From: Methanoculleus frigidifontis
GTDB taxonomy: Archaea > Halobacteriota > Methanomicrobia > Methanomicrobiales > Methanoculleaceae
Length of the DNA stretch: 64,000 nucleotides
Assembly (NCBI RefSeq): GCF_030464345.1
Contig: NZ_VCYH01000006.1
Span: 124,001-188,000 of the forward strand
Reading direction: 5' to 3'
A program made the position numbers and the translations under genes. Of the stretch, positions 1 through 8,858 are shown one piece after another (positions within the stretch are counted from its first letter, which is position 1; every line of letters starts with the position of its first letter). The notes under the pieces are model-generated. The model searched no databases. It saw nothing but the letters and a program-made list of their open reading frames with translations, and was not told the DNA's origin.

Positions 1-1
1 T

Positions 2-439
2 GATGAGGAGCGAGCGGCGCTCGGGGAATACCGGGAGGTCTACCTCCTGGAGGGTTCCATGAACGCCGCCGGAAACGTCATCCTTGCGAACGATTACTTT
101 GCTGCCGTCCACCCCGATATGGGAGTGGAGGTTGCCGAAGAGATCGGTTCTGTCCTCGGCGTTCCGGTTGTCCGGCTCTCCCTCGGCGGTATCAAGACCG
201 TCGGCATGGCCGGGTTTGCCACGAACAACGGCGTGCTGATCCACCCCCGCACCGGTGAGGCGGAGATCGCGGCGCTCGAACGGGTGACCGATCTTCCCAT
301 CGGCCTTGGCTCGGTCAATATGGGGAGCGGTCTTGTCGGTGCCGGCCTTCTTGCCAACTCGAAGGGGTATGTGGCAGGGTCGTTTACAAGCGGTTTCGAA
401 CTTGGACGAATTGAAGAAGTATTTGGCCTTTTGGAGTGA
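2..439 (+). CDS. eif6: Translation initiation factor 6 (aIF6), 5' end outside window
   Basis: This is the C-terminal two thirds of archaeal initiation factor 6, which binds the 50S subunit through L14e/L23 contacts and prevents premature joining with the 30S subunit. The frame is open from base 2 and gives about 145 residues; the family is about 220 long, so the start lies upstream. The pentein-like fold shows as repeated Gly-rich elements such as [16 protein letters not shown] and [20 protein letters not shown], typical of aIF6. The stop overlaps the region before the L18a gene, and aIF6, L18a, prefoldin alpha and FtsY form the usual archaeal order. Identification is secure; only the missing N-terminus is uncertain. 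Confidence 0.93.
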   Translation, partial: DEERAALGEYREVYLLEGSMNAAGNVILANDYFAAVHPDMGVEVAEEIGSVLGVPVVRLSLGGIKTVGMAGFATNNGVLIHPRTGEAEIAALERVTDLPIGLGSVNMGSGLVGAGLLANSKGYVAGSFTSGFELGRIEEVFGLLE

Positions 440-444
440 TAATC

Positions 445-636
445 ATGGAAATGCAGAAGTTTGAGGTTGTCGGTGCGGTGAAGATCAACAACGAGTGGAA
501 GCCGTATACCTCCGTCATCGAGGCTCAGAGCGAGCGTCTTGCGGTGGAGCAGGCATATTGCACGATTGGGAGCAAACACCGCCTTAAGAGAAATTATATC
601 ACCGTCAAGACCGTTAACGTAGTAGATGGTGAATAA
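445..636 (+). CDS. rpl18a: 50S ribosomal protein L18a (LX)
   Basis: Small archaeal large-subunit ribosomal protein L18Ae/LX of 63 residues. The sequence KFEVVGAVKINNEWKPYTSV near the N-terminus and the Lys/Arg-rich tail SKHRLKRNYITVKTVNVVDG fit the family in length and pattern. I chose ATG 445; a GTG at 436 is also in frame and overlaps the aIF6 stop, but it adds only three residues not expected in the family. The stop overlaps the prefoldin alpha start by 11 bases, so translation is probably coupled within the aIF6 operon. Confidence 0.9.
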   Translation: MEMQKFEVVGAVKINNEWKPYTSVIEAQSERLAVEQAYCTIGSKHRLKRNYITVKTVNVVDGE

Positions 637-1087
637 CGTGGACCAGGTAGATCCCCGCGAAGCTCAGATGCTCCAGATGTATCTGAACGAGTACGGGCAG
701 CAGATGGAGATCCTTTCGCAGCAGCTCAACCTGATCGAGCAGCAGAGGCTCGAATCCCTGGGGGCTGTTGAGACCCTCCAGGCGCTTGAGCAGAGCGATG
801 ATGGGGAAGTCCTCCTTCCCATCGGCGGCGGTGCGGTTGTGCGGGTGAAGGTTCTCGACCCCGGGCACGTGATGGTAAACATCGGTGCGGACGTGGTTGT
901 CGAGCGGACCAGCTCCGATGCAGTGGAGTATCTCCAGGACCGGATCACCGAACTGGATGCGCTCGGGAAAAAGGTGGCCGGATCTATCGAACAGGTGAGG
1001 GGCCAGGTGAACGAGATCTCCCGCAGGCTTGAAGCCGTGTATCGGCAGCGAGGCCAGCCCCCTCGCCCGGCCCAGGGTGGTCAATAA
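626..1087 (+). CDS. pfdA: Prefoldin subunit alpha
   Basis: Alpha subunit of the hexameric archaeal prefoldin, a cytosolic holdase that captures unfolded proteins and hands them to the thermosome. The protein has 153 residues with two long heptad-rich helices, roughly residues 10-60 and 98-145, around a central beta hairpin segment (LLPIGGGAVVRVKV, then PGHVMVNIGADVVVER). This coiled-coil, hairpin, coiled-coil layout and the position between L18a and FtsY are diagnostic. The start overlaps the L18a end. The tail is Pro/Arg/Gln-rich and may be disordered. Confidence 0.93.
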   Translation: MVNNVDQVDPREAQMLQMYLNEYGQQMEILSQQLNLIEQQRLESLGAVETLQALEQSDDGEVLLPIGGGAVVRVKVLDPGHVMVNIGADVVVERTSSDAVEYLQDRITELDALGKKVAGSIEQVRGQVNEISRRLEAVYRQRGQPPRPAQGGQ

Positions 1088-1090
1088 GGT

Positions 1091-2203
1091 ATGTTTGATT
1101 CTCTCAGATCAAAACTCAAAAATATTCGTACAAAGTTTGGCTCCAGTATCGAGGATGCTGCAGAGCCGGTAGCAGAGCAGCCGCGTATCGAGGAGAAAGC
1201 GGCGGAGCCGGCAGTGCCGGCTCCCGAGCCCGGGCCTGCGCCGGCTGCCGATACGCCGGAGCAGAAGCCTGCGGCGCCCGCCCCCGCCCCTCCGAAAGAG
1301 GAGCGCACCAGCCCGACGTTTTTCAACAAGCTCAAGGTGCTGGTGACCGAACGGGAGGTGCTTCTGCAGGAGAAGGATATTGCAGAGCCGCTCTTTGAGC
1401 TTGAGATGGTGCTGCTCGAGAGCGACGTCGCCCTGCCGGTGACCGACGAGATCATCTCCCGGATGAAGAAGGAACTTGTCGGGAAGAACCGCAGGATCGG
1501 CTCGTCTGTGGACGATCTCGTTCTTGCAACGCTGCGAAGTGCACTCTGCGGCGTGCTCGGCGACGGCCTGGATCTCCGCGAGTATATCCGGCAGCACGAC
1601 CGGCCGGTGAAGATCCTCTTCACCGGGGTGAACGGTACCGGCAAGACCACAACGGTCGCAAAAGTCGGCCACTATCTCACGGAGAACGGGTTCTCCGTCG
1701 TCATCGGCGCCGGCGACACCTACCGCGCCGGGGCGATCGAGCAGATCAAGACGCATGCCGACCGTCTCGGGATCAAGGTCATCCAGCACCAGCAGGGTGC
1801 CGACCCGTCGGCGGTGCTCTTCGACGCCGTCCAGTACGCAAAAGCGCATAATGTCGACGTCGTCCTCGCCGACACGGCAGGCCGGTTCCACAATCGCGCC
1901 AACCTGATGAACCAGCTCGAGAAGATCCGCCGGGTCATGAAGCCGGACCTCGTCCTGTACGTCGACGAAGCGGTCGCCGGGAATGATGCGGTCATCCGGG
2001 CGGACGAGTTCAACCGGACGGTCGGCACCGATGCGGTCGTCCTGACGAAGGCGGATATGGACCCGAAGGGTGGTGCTGCGATATCGGTCGCGCATACCGT
2101 CGGAAAACCGATTGCGTTCCTCGGCACCGGGCAGGGGTACGGCGATATCATGCCGTTCGCCCCGAACAAGGTGGTGGACGAACTTCTGGGAGGTGAGACC
2201 TGA
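1091..2203 (+). CDS. ftsY: Signal recognition particle receptor FtsY
   Basis: SRP receptor GTPase that docks the ribosome-SRP complex at the membrane. The 370-residue protein has a basic N-terminus, a low-complexity Ala/Pro/Glu linker at about residues 20-75 of the kind seen in archaeal and bacterial FtsY, a helical N domain, then the NG GTPase core with the P-loop [10 protein letters not shown] near residue 180, DTAGR near 259 and TKAD near 321. The stop overlaps the SRP54 start by one base, so receptor and particle protein are translated together. Cytosolic and peripheral to the membrane. Confidence 0.96.
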   Translation: MFDSLRSKLKNIRTKFGSSIEDAAEPVAEQPRIEEKAAEPAVPAPEPGPAPAADTPEQKPAAPAPAPPKEERTSPTFFNKLKVLVTEREVLLQEKDIAEPLFELEMVLLESDVALPVTDEIISRMKKELVGKNRRIGSSVDDLVLATLRSALCGVLGDGLDLREYIRQHDRPVKILFTGVNGTGKTTTVAKVGHYLTENGFSVVIGAGDTYRAGAIEQIKTHADRLGIKVIQHQQGADPSAVLFDAVQYAKAHNVDVVLADTAGRFHNRANLMNQLEKIRRVMKPDLVLYVDEAVAGNDAVIRADEFNRTVGTDAVVLTKADMDPKGGAAISVAHTVGKPIAFLGTGQGYGDIMPFAPNKVVDELLGGET

Positions 2204-3528
2204 TGCTGGACAAACTCGGCACGTCGCTCAAAGACGCCGTCAAGAAACTCGCCGGAAAGACTGTGATCGACCGGGCTGCGGTCGACGAACTCGTTCGCGA
2301 TCTGCAGCGCGGGCTTCTCCAGGCCGATGTCAACGTCAAACTGGTGATGCAGCTCTCGCAGGCGATCAAGCAGCGCGCCCTCGAAGAGGAGCCACCGCAG
2401 GGTATGGGGGTGCGCGAGCACGTCCTGCGGATCGTCTACCAGGAACTCGTCCGGCTGATGGGGAGCACGGCCGAGGTCACCCTGGGCCCGCAGAAGATCC
2501 TGATGGCAGGTCTGCAGGGCAGCGGTAAGACGACGACGACCGCAAAGCTCGCCCGCTACTTCCAGCGGAAAGGCCTGCGCGTCGGTGTCATCTGCGCCGA
2601 TACCTTCCGTCCGGGTGCGTACGACCAGGTCAAGACGCTCTGCGACCGGATCAGCGTCCCCTGCTTCGGAAACCCCGCGGAGACCGACGCTGAGAAGATC
2701 ACCCGTGAGGGGCTCGCCGCGTATAAGCACCTCGAAGTGATCATCATCGATACCCAGGGGCGGCACGCACTCGAGGATCACCTGATCGAGGAGATCATCA
2801 ATCTCAATACGATATCGAAGGCGGACCACCGGTGGCTCGTCATCGATGCGGCGCTCGGTCAGCAGGCGAGCGAACAGGCCCGCCGGTTCCACGACGCAAT
2901 CGGGATCGACGGCGTCATCGTCACCAAGATGGACGGAACGGCGAAGGGTGGCGGTGCTCTCTCCGCCGTTTCGGAGACGCAGAGCGGGATCGTCTTCATC
3001 GGAAGCGGGGAGACGATCGAGGACCTGGAACGCTTTGACCCCGACGGTTTCATCTCGCGGCTGCTCGGTATGGGCGATCTGCGCGCTCTTGTGGAGCGCG
3101 CGGAAGAGGCGGTCTCTGCGGAGGATCTCGACGTCAACGCCATGCTCAAGGGCAAGTTCACGCTCCGGGACATGTACAAGCAGCTCGAGGCGCTGAACAA
3201 GATGGGGCCCCTCAAGCAGATCATGAGTATGCTGCCTCTCGGCAATATGCAGATCCCGGACGACGCCTACGATATCACCAGCACCAAGATGCAGCGGTAC
3301 CGGGTGATCATGGACTCCATGACCGCCACCGAGCTCGATGATCCCACGGTGATTGGCGGGTCGCGGATTCAGCGGATCGCGCGGGGGGCGGGCGTTCCTC
3401 CCGACGACGTCCGGGAACTGATCAAGTACTACAAGACGATGCAGCGCGCCCTGAAGGGAATGCGCGGTATGGGCGGCGGCAAGTTCAACATGCAGCGCAT
3501 GATGAAGAAGTTCGGGCGGACACAGTGA
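2203..3528 (+). CDS. srp54: Signal recognition particle 54 kDa protein (SRP54/Ffh)
   Basis: GTPase of the signal recognition particle that binds signal sequences and 7S RNA. It has 441 residues: an N domain (about 1-85), a G domain with P-loop [15 protein letters not shown] near residue 103 and TKMDG near 243, and a methionine-rich M domain from about residue 300 (for example [17 protein letters not shown]) for RNA and signal peptide binding. The G3 motif reads DTQGRH where most homologues have DTAGRH; this is visible directly in the codons and is odd but in an otherwise intact protein. It partners with the FtsY encoded immediately upstream. Confidence 0.96.
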   Translation: MLDKLGTSLKDAVKKLAGKTVIDRAAVDELVRDLQRGLLQADVNVKLVMQLSQAIKQRALEEEPPQGMGVREHVLRIVYQELVRLMGSTAEVTLGPQKILMAGLQGSGKTTTTAKLARYFQRKGLRVGVICADTFRPGAYDQVKTLCDRISVPCFGNPAETDAEKITREGLAAYKHLEVIIIDTQGRHALEDHLIEEIINLNTISKADHRWLVIDAALGQQASEQARRFHDAIGIDGVIVTKMDGTAKGGGALSAVSETQSGIVFIGSGETIEDLERFDPDGFISRLLGMGDLRALVERAEEAVSAEDLDVNAMLKGKFTLRDMYKQLEALNKMGPLKQIMSMLPLGNMQIPDDAYDITSTKMQRYRVIMDSMTATELDDPTVIGGSRIQRIARGAGVPPDDVRELIKYYKTMQRALKGMRGMGGGKFNMQRMMKKFGRTQ

Positions 3529-3529
3529 G

Positions 3530-4108
3530 ATGAAACGGTTTGCTATCGTCGGCCATCTCGCCGCTACCGCCGGCACCTTCAGTCTGAACGATCTTCCCGG
3601 CAGTGCCGGGAGGATGGACGTGCTCTGCCGCGCCGTGAACTCGGCCTTTTTCCTCTCGCACGACCTGCGCCGCGACGTTGAGTGCTACCTCGTGCTCTGC
3701 GGCAAGCCCGGGCCCGAGAAGACCGTTCTCTTTGTGGGCAGCGAGCTGCGCTATCTCAGCCCCGACGAGCGGAGCGCGGGAGCGCTGATCAAAAAGGCGC
3801 TCTCTCTTCCCTGTGGCGACGAGTTCCGCGAGTCGACGCCGGGTGTCTATGTCCGGCGCGGCGATCTGGCGCGCCTCCTCGCCGAGCACGACTTTGCGGT
3901 GCTCGACGAGGAGGGCGATGATATCAGGCATGCAGCGTCGCTCCCGACCGGGTACCTGCTGAGCGATCACCACAACTTTACGGAGGAGGAGATTGCCCTG
4001 ATCGCCGAGCGGCAGCGCCACTCGGTCGGTCCGCTCTCGCTGCACGCGGATCATACGATCACCGTTCTTCTGAATGAGATGGATAGGAGGGAACACGGAT
4101 GGAGCTAA
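3530..4108 (+). CDS. trmY: tRNA (pseudouridine(54)-N(1))-methyltransferase
   Basis: SPOUT-family methyltransferase that adds a methyl group to N1 of pseudouridine 54 in the tRNA T-loop, giving m1-psi, the archaeal replacement for ribothymidine. The 192-residue length and motifs (FAIVGHLAATAGTFSLNDLP at the start, GRMDVLCRAVNSAFFLSHDL, and LFVGSELRYLSPDERSAG) match the TrmY/DUF358 family. It starts one base after the SRP54 stop and overlaps by 10 bases the Pus10 gene that makes its substrate, so both steps of the modification sit in one transcript. Confidence 0.93.
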   Translation: MKRFAIVGHLAATAGTFSLNDLPGSAGRMDVLCRAVNSAFFLSHDLRRDVECYLVLCGKPGPEKTVLFVGSELRYLSPDERSAGALIKKALSLPCGDEFRESTPGVYVRRGDLARLLAEHDFAVLDEEGDDIRHAASLPTGYLLSDHHNFTEEEIALIAERQRHSVGPLSLHADHTITVLLNEMDRREHGWS

Positions 4109-5334
4109 TGGAGAAGGTTTCGTCGATTCTTGAATACGGGGAGATCTGCGATCACTGCCTGGGGCGGTTCTTCGGCAAGCGGTCGCACGGCCTTGCGAAC
4201 GCGGAGCGCGGGAGAGCGCTCAGGGTAGCACACGAGCTCCATGCAGACCTCCCCCACGCCGAACCGGTATCCGAGGCCTGCTGGATCTGTTCGGGAGAGT
4301 TTGAACGGGTCGATGCATGGGCGGCGCGGGCGGCAGGCGCGCTCGCCGGGATTGAGTTTGACACTCTCCTCGTCGGGACGAAAGTGCCGCCGCTGATGGC
4401 CGAGAGCGAAGAGATGGTCTGGAGCGATCTTTCGCTGCGCGATCCCGAACCGCTGAAGGCGGAGATGAACCGCGAAGTGGGCAAGGCAGTGGCCGTGAAG
4501 ACGGGCAAGACCGCGGATATCAGCCGTCCCGACGTCGTTGTCATCCTGGACCTTGCCGCAGAGACGGTCGAGGTGCAGATCAACCCGATCTTCATCGCGG
4601 GCAGATACCAGAAGTACGAACGGGGCATCCCGCAGACGCACTGGGACTGCCGGCTCTGCCGCGGGAAGGGGTGTCCGGAGTGCGATTTCACCGGCAAACA
4701 GTACCCCGACTCGGTGGAGGAGCTCATCGGCCGGCCGATGATCGCCGCGTTCGATGCCGAGAACGCCGTCCTGCACGGAGCAGGCCGGGAGGATATCGAC
4801 GCCCGGATGCTCGGCACCGGCCGGCCGTTTGTCATGGAGCTTGTATCGCCCCGGCGGCGGTGCGTCGATCTCGCAGAGCTTGAGGAGATCGTCAATGCAA
4901 GCGCCCGCGATCGCGTCGGCGTGACGCTCTCGGGATGGGCGGATCGCAGGACGGTGCAAAGCCTTAAATCGGACAAAGCGCATAAAAAATACAGGATCCT
5001 GGTCGAGATCGACGGTTCTGTATCGCAAGATGAGCTCAGAACAGCCCTCGATCAGCTCAAAGGTGCGACAATACGGCAGCGCACACCGAAGCGGGTGTCG
5101 CATAGACGGGCGGATAAGGTCCGGGAACGCAGGGTCATCGATATCGAATACGGAGGCACGCAGGACGACGCGTATTTCATCGACGTTGTCGGAGAGGCGG
5201 GCCTCTATATCAAAGAACTGATATCCGGTGACGGCGGGCGGACCCGACCAAGCCTGTCTGAGATCCTCGGAAAAGATGCACGCGTTACCAGCCTCGATGT
5301 GATGCTGGTCGAAACAGGTTATCAAGGTGAGTAG
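4099..5334 (+). CDS. pus10: tRNA pseudouridine synthase Pus10
   Basis: Archaeal pseudouridine synthase for U54 and U55 of tRNA. The 411-residue protein begins with a zinc-binding region ([10 protein letters not shown] near residue 15 and CWICSGEF near residue 61), followed by a THUMP-like RNA-binding part, another Cys cluster ([16 protein letters not shown] near residue 185), and a C-terminal catalytic domain with [18 protein letters not shown] near residue 230, which carries the probable catalytic Asp. It overlaps trmY, the methylase acting on its product. The order of domains and the length agree with archaeal Pus10. Confidence 0.93.
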   Translation: MELMEKVSSILEYGEICDHCLGRFFGKRSHGLANAERGRALRVAHELHADLPHAEPVSEACWICSGEFERVDAWAARAAGALAGIEFDTLLVGTKVPPLMAESEEMVWSDLSLRDPEPLKAEMNREVGKAVAVKTGKTADISRPDVVVILDLAAETVEVQINPIFIAGRYQKYERGIPQTHWDCRLCRGKGCPECDFTGKQYPDSVEELIGRPMIAAFDAENAVLHGAGREDIDARMLGTGRPFVMELVSPRRRCVDLAELEEIVNASARDRVGVTLSGWADRRTVQSLKSDKAHKKYRILVEIDGSVSQDELRTALDQLKGATIRQRTPKRVSHRRADKVRERRVIDIEYGGTQDDAYFIDVVGEAGLYIKELISGDGGRTRPSLSEILGKDARVTSLDVMLVETGYQGE

Positions 5335-5336
5335 GA

Positions 5337-5630
5337 ATGGCACTTCACAACGGACCTCGGAAGAAGACGAGATATAAATTCAAGAAAGACCTGAGGAAAC
5401 GCGGGCTCCCGCCGGTCACCTCGGTGATACAGAACTTTGAACTCGGTCAGAGAGTTCATATCGTGATCGAGCCCTCCGTGCAGAAGGGCATGCCCCACCG
5501 CCGGTTCCACGGCAGGACGGGGACGGTTGTCGGTCAGCGAGGTCGGGCCTGGGTTCTTGAAATCTGGGATGGAAACTCGACGAAACAGGTAATCGCAAGA
5601 CCGCAACATCTAAAAGCACAAAACGTATAA
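5337..5630 (+). CDS. rpl21e: 50S ribosomal protein L21e
   Basis: Archaeal and eukaryotic-type ribosomal protein L21e, 97 residues, basic, with an SH3-like barrel. The segment [20 protein letters not shown] is characteristic. It follows Pus10 by two bases and precedes RpoF, in the conserved archaeal order L21e, RpoF, DUF655, KsgA. The N-terminus is Lys/Arg-rich ([16 protein letters not shown]) as expected for rRNA binding. Confidence 0.95.
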   Translation: MALHNGPRKKTRYKFKKDLRKRGLPPVTSVIQNFELGQRVHIVIEPSVQKGMPHRRFHGRTGTVVGQRGRAWVLEIWDGNSTKQVIARPQHLKAQNV

Positions 5631-5649
5631 TTTCCATCAAGTGATTGGC

Positions 5650-6000
5650 ATGAAGGTAAAACGAGTTGTGAGCGAAGAGCGTATTCTGCTTCCTGAAGTG
5701 CGTGAAACATTGCTCGAGGTTGAAGCGGAAAGGCTCGCTATGGGAGCGGAGATGTCCTACGAGCTTCGCAAGAGTATTGAGCATGCCAATCATCTCTCAA
5801 AAATCTCGGGTGCGAAGGCACGGGCGCTTCTCGAAGAACTCGTAAAACTCGAGAAGATGAAGGAAGACATCGCCTACCGCATTGTCAATCTCATGCCCAA
5901 AACAAGGGATGAGCTGCGTGCGATCTACGCAAAAGAGCGGTTTACACTGACGCCGGAAGAGCTGGACGAGATTCTCGATCTGGTGATGACCCACTTCTAG
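5650..6000 (+). CDS. rpoF: DNA-directed RNA polymerase subunit F (Rpb4)
   Basis: Subunit F of archaeal RNA polymerase, which with subunit E forms the stalk that binds emerging RNA and helps open the promoter. Residues such as ELRKSIEHANHLSKISGAKA and the C-terminal HRDC-like helices (IVNLMPKTRDELRAIYAKER, then LTPEELDEILDLV) fit RpoF. I start at ATG 5650, giving 116 residues; an in-frame GTG at 5641 would add three. The neighbours L21e and DUF655 are its usual partners. Confidence 0.92.
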   Translation: MKVKRVVSEERILLPEVRETLLEVEAERLAMGAEMSYELRKSIEHANHLSKISGAKARALLEELVKLEKMKEDIAYRIVNLMPKTRDELRAIYAKERFTLTPEELDEILDLVMTHF

Positions 6001-6005
6001 GGGGG

Positions 6006-6575
6006 GTGCCCGTGAAGACCGATAAAAAAGAGGTCAACGCCATAGTGATCGACTTCCTGCCGAAGGGGTATGCAAGCGATCCGAGGCCGGTATACAAGCG
6101 GGAACCGGTCGTTCTGGCCGTCGGTACGGACCAGTTCAAACTCCTCGAGCTCGTGCCGAAGGCCGGTGTCGACGTCCAGATCTACGATCAGGTGTATATC
6201 GGAGACGCGGAGCGGGATACGATCGAGCGCGTCAAACGGCGCATCGGATATGATGACCTGACCCATACCGCCAAGATGGAACTGCCGTTTGCGGTCGAGA
6301 CCATCGTCAAGGAGCACGAGGAGCGGTTCGTCGAATTTTTCAACAAGTCGATCTCCATCACCCCAAAGCTCCATATGCTGCATCTCCTGCCCGGCATCGG
6401 CAAGAAGCTGATGTGGGAGGTTATCGAGCAGCGGAACAAAAAGCCGTTCGAGAGTTTCGCCGACATCAGCCAGCGGATCAAGTCGATGCCCCATCCCGAC
6501 AAGATGATCGTCAATCGCGTCCTGCACGAGATTGAGGACCCCGACGAAAAATACCACCTCTTTACGACAAAATGA
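6006..6575 (+). CDS. DUF655 family protein with helix-hairpin-helix
   Basis: Conserved archaeal protein of 189 residues, GTG start, of the DUF655 family. The N-terminal half resembles an OB-like RNA-binding fold (DFLPKGYASDPRP, VVLAVGTDQFKLLELVPKAG), and the C-terminal half holds a helix-hairpin-helix (LHLLPGIGKKLMWEVIEQRN, about residues 123-142), suggesting non-specific nucleic acid binding. It sits between rpoF and ksgA and overlaps the latter by four bases, a conserved association that points to a role in ribosome or RNA metabolism. The exact function is unknown; no catalytic motif is visible. Confidence 0.85.
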   Translation: MPVKTDKKEVNAIVIDFLPKGYASDPRPVYKREPVVLAVGTDQFKLLELVPKAGVDVQIYDQVYIGDAERDTIERVKRRIGYDDLTHTAKMELPFAVETIVKEHEERFVEFFNKSISITPKLHMLHLLPGIGKKLMWEVIEQRNKKPFESFADISQRIKSMPHPDKMIVNRVLHEIEDPDEKYHLFTTK

Positions 6576-7336
6576 GCGCACCGAGAGATCAGCATTTTCT
6601 CGTCGACAGGCGGGCGATTGAGAAGATTGCCGGCTTTCTCGACGTCTCCGGCCGCCGGGTGCTCGAGGTCGGGCCGGGGGAAGGGCCGCTGACGCGGGCG
6701 CTCCTCGACCGCGGTGCGGAGGTGATCGCGGTCGAGCTCGATCGCGCCCTCTGCGAGGAGCTCGAGTACGTTTTTGCCGATGAGATCGCTGAAGGCAGGC
6801 TCCACCTCATCCCGGGCGATGCGACGCGGGTCGACATCCCGGAGTTCGATCTTGTGGTCGCCAACCTTCCTTATTCCGCATCCTCCAAGATAACCTTCCG
6901 GCTGCTTGAACGGGGGTTCGAGGTCGCCGTGCTGATGTACCAGAAGGAGTTTGCGCAGCGGATGATCGCCCGGCCGGGTACGCCCGGTGTGGGCCGCCTC
7001 TCGGTGATGGTGCAGACCTATGCAACGGTGAAACCGCTCCTTGAACTCTCACCGAATGCGTTCCGCCCGAGGCCACAGGTGCGGTCGTGGGTGGTGAAGA
7101 TCACGCCGCAGGAGCCCGCCTATCCCATCGACGACCGGAAGGCCTATGCCGACGTCGTCCGGGTGCTCTTCTCGCACCGGCGCAAGACGGTGCGCAAAGG
7201 TCTCAAGAGCGGGAAGGATACCTTCGACGCGGAGACGATCGAACGAGTGATCGCGAGCCTGCCGGAGGAGATCCTCCACCGTCGGCCCGAAGAGCTCGCC
7301 CTCGAGGACTTTGCGGCGATCGCAAACCTCGTCTGA
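6572..7336 (+). CDS. rsmA: 16S rRNA dimethyladenosine transferase KsgA/Dim1
   Basis: SAM-dependent enzyme that dimethylates two adjacent adenosines in the 3' terminal helix of 16S rRNA during small-subunit maturation. The 254-residue protein starts with the family signature QHFLVDRRAIEKIAGFL, has SAM motif I VLEVGPGEGPLTRALL near residue 30, and the catalytic NLPYSASSKITF near residue 97, followed by a C-terminal helical domain with FSHRRKTVRKGL. It overlaps the DUF655 gene by four bases, so translation is likely coupled. Confidence 0.95.
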   Translation: MSAPRDQHFLVDRRAIEKIAGFLDVSGRRVLEVGPGEGPLTRALLDRGAEVIAVELDRALCEELEYVFADEIAEGRLHLIPGDATRVDIPEFDLVVANLPYSASSKITFRLLERGFEVAVLMYQKEFAQRMIARPGTPGVGRLSVMVQTYATVKPLLELSPNAFRPRPQVRSWVVKITPQEPAYPIDDRKAYADVVRVLFSHRRKTVRKGLKSGKDTFDAETIERVIASLPEEILHRRPEELALEDFAAIANLV

Positions 7337-7351
7337 ACGGTGGAGTCTGTG

Positions 7352-7921
7352 ATGCACGACCAGGTCTATCAGCCGGAAGCGGATACCTTTCTTCTCCTCC
7401 GGGCGGCGCTCAGAGAAGTGCGCCCCACCGATCGAGTGCTCGAGGTCGGCACCGGGAGCGGCCGGATTGCCGCGGCCGTTCTCGAGACGGGTGCCCGGGT
7501 CGTCGGCACCGACATCAACCCGTATGCCGTACTTGCCGCACGCTCGTGCGGTGTCGAGACGGTCAGGACGGATCTCGCTGCCGGGTTTGCCGGCCCCTTC
7601 GATCTCGTCGTCTTCAACCCGCCGTACCTCCCGACTGTCCCGGAGGACCGTTTCGACGACTGGCTCGAGTACGCCCTCGACGGCGGGCCTGACGGCAGGC
7701 GGGTGATCGAGCGGTTTGTCCGCGATCTCGATCGCGTGCTGGCGCCGTACGGACGGCTGCTGCTGCTCGTCTCCTCGCTCACGGATCTCGATGCGGTACG
7801 GGAACTCCTCGGCAGTTATGGGTTCATAGCGATCGTGGTCGATCAGGAGGGCTGCGAAGGGGAGACGCTGTATGTGCTCCGGGCAATGCGCGATCTCTGC
7901 CGGGTCACTTCAGGAGACTGA
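7352..7921 (+). CDS. HemK2/Mtq2-type protein glutamine methyltransferase
   Basis: Class I SAM-dependent methyltransferase of the HemK family, probably methylating the glutamine of the GGQ motif in release factor aRF1 as its archaeal and eukaryotic relatives do. It has motif I VLEVGTGSGRIAAAVLE near residue 30 and the catalytic NPPY in VFNPPYLPTVPEDRF. At 189 residues it is the short form without the N-terminal helical domain of bacterial PrmC, as usual in archaea. I chose ATG 7352; GTG 7340 is an in-frame alternative. Its 3' end overlaps the end of the convergent gene at 7905 by 17 bases. Confidence 0.87.
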   Translation: MHDQVYQPEADTFLLLRAALREVRPTDRVLEVGTGSGRIAAAVLETGARVVGTDINPYAVLAARSCGVETVRTDLAAGFAGPFDLVVFNPPYLPTVPEDRFDDWLEYALDGGPDGRRVIERFVRDLDRVLAPYGRLLLLVSSLTDLDAVRELLGSYGFIAIVVDQEGCEGETLYVLRAMRDLCRVTSGD

Positions 7922-8618
7922 TGATCTTCGTCACTGCCATGAGCGTGGGTGTATTCTCCTGCACCGAACGGAGAAGCCTGATTCGTTCGTTCTGGCTTTC
8001 CGTTGTCAGGCAGTCGTAGAATACACAAAAACCGAAGAAACTGTGGTAGGTATACGCAGGGAGGGTTTCATCCTCCGCCGGAAGGTCTTCACCGGCGACG
8101 TCAAACCCGGAGTCGCTTATTATTCTGTCCCAATTCGCAATTATCCTCGCAATATTCCTGTTTTTCAGGGCAAGTTCGAAGAACAGTTCTGAATGCTCAA
8201 GCATCCCGCAGACCTCCGCATTCAGACCGTCGTCGCCGACCCGCAGCCGCTCCCGTGCAAGAAGATCCCACACCCGGGGACTGTTCCGGATTTCTGCACG
8301 GAGATCCGGGTTCTCGAGCCATATCCGGTAAAATGTCTCCGGGGTGTGCCGTATCCCGTACCGGCAGGGTGTCTGTTCATCCTCCTGTTCGGAGGACGTT
8401 GCTATGAGATACCCGTCGCCTCCGAGTTCCTTCAGGATCTCCGCGACCCGGCCGTTGCCGGAAGGACAGCCCTCGCTGAGTAAGGACTCGGTCGTCCATT
8501 CATGGTGCAACAGGTGTCTGAATATGGTTTCCCTGGTTCCGGGCATCGGGGTCTCCGCTGGTTCGCTGTTCCATAGAGTGTTGTTCGTCACCCGGCAAAA
8601 CTCTTCTGGAACGATCAT
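7905..8618 (-). CDS. Uncharacterised protein with a probable N-terminal winged helix
   Basis: A 237-residue protein that I do not recognise by name. Residues about 28-75 (ETIFRHLLHHEWTTESLL, then NGRVAEILKELGGDGYLI) look like a winged-helix DNA-binding domain, and the rest is largely helical and acidic with repeated aromatic residues near the end (YTYHSFFGFCVFYDCL). There is no signal peptide or membrane segment. It is convergent with the HemK2 gene and divergent from the oxidoreductase-desulfurase fusion; a role as regulator of the divergent gene is possible but inferred only from position. ATG 8618 is preceded by a purine-rich stretch. Confidence 0.7.
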   Translation of the reverse strand: MIVPEEFCRVTNNTLWNSEPAETPMPGTRETIFRHLLHHEWTTESLLSEGCPSGNGRVAEILKELGGDGYLIATSSEQEDEQTPCRYGIRHTPETFYRIWLENPDLRAEIRNSPRVWDLLARERLRVGDDGLNAEVCGMLEHSELFFELALKNRNIARIIANWDRIISDSGFDVAGEDLPAEDETLPAYTYHSFFGFCVFYDCLTTESQNERIRLLRSVQENTPTLMAVTKIISLLK

Positions 8619-8780
8619 TTCCCTCTCGGCGTGTTATGATCGCGGTATTTCACGTTTTGCCGCATTCAGGAAATATCTCTTCCTGATTTCCGGATGTTCG
8701 GGACGATTTGTTTCACCGGCTCGCTCGCGGCGCGAGGTGTCGGGAGGTGGTGCGCCGGGGAACACCGGAAGATTTGCAAT

Positions 8781-8793
8781 AACTTTTATGATG
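8781..8793 (+). promoter_or_regulatory. TATA box for the oxidoreductase-desulfurase fusion gene
   Basis: AACTTTTATGATG resembles an archaeal TATA element. Transcription would start near 8813, leaving a leader of about 46 bases that carries AGGAGG at 8845-8850, eight bases before the GTG start at 8859. Confidence 0.5.
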
Positions 8794-8858
8794 CCACCCG
8801 GCAGTAGGGTGCAGTATCGCCGGGGTGGGACGTTCCGCCCCGCCAGGAGGCAACCGGA

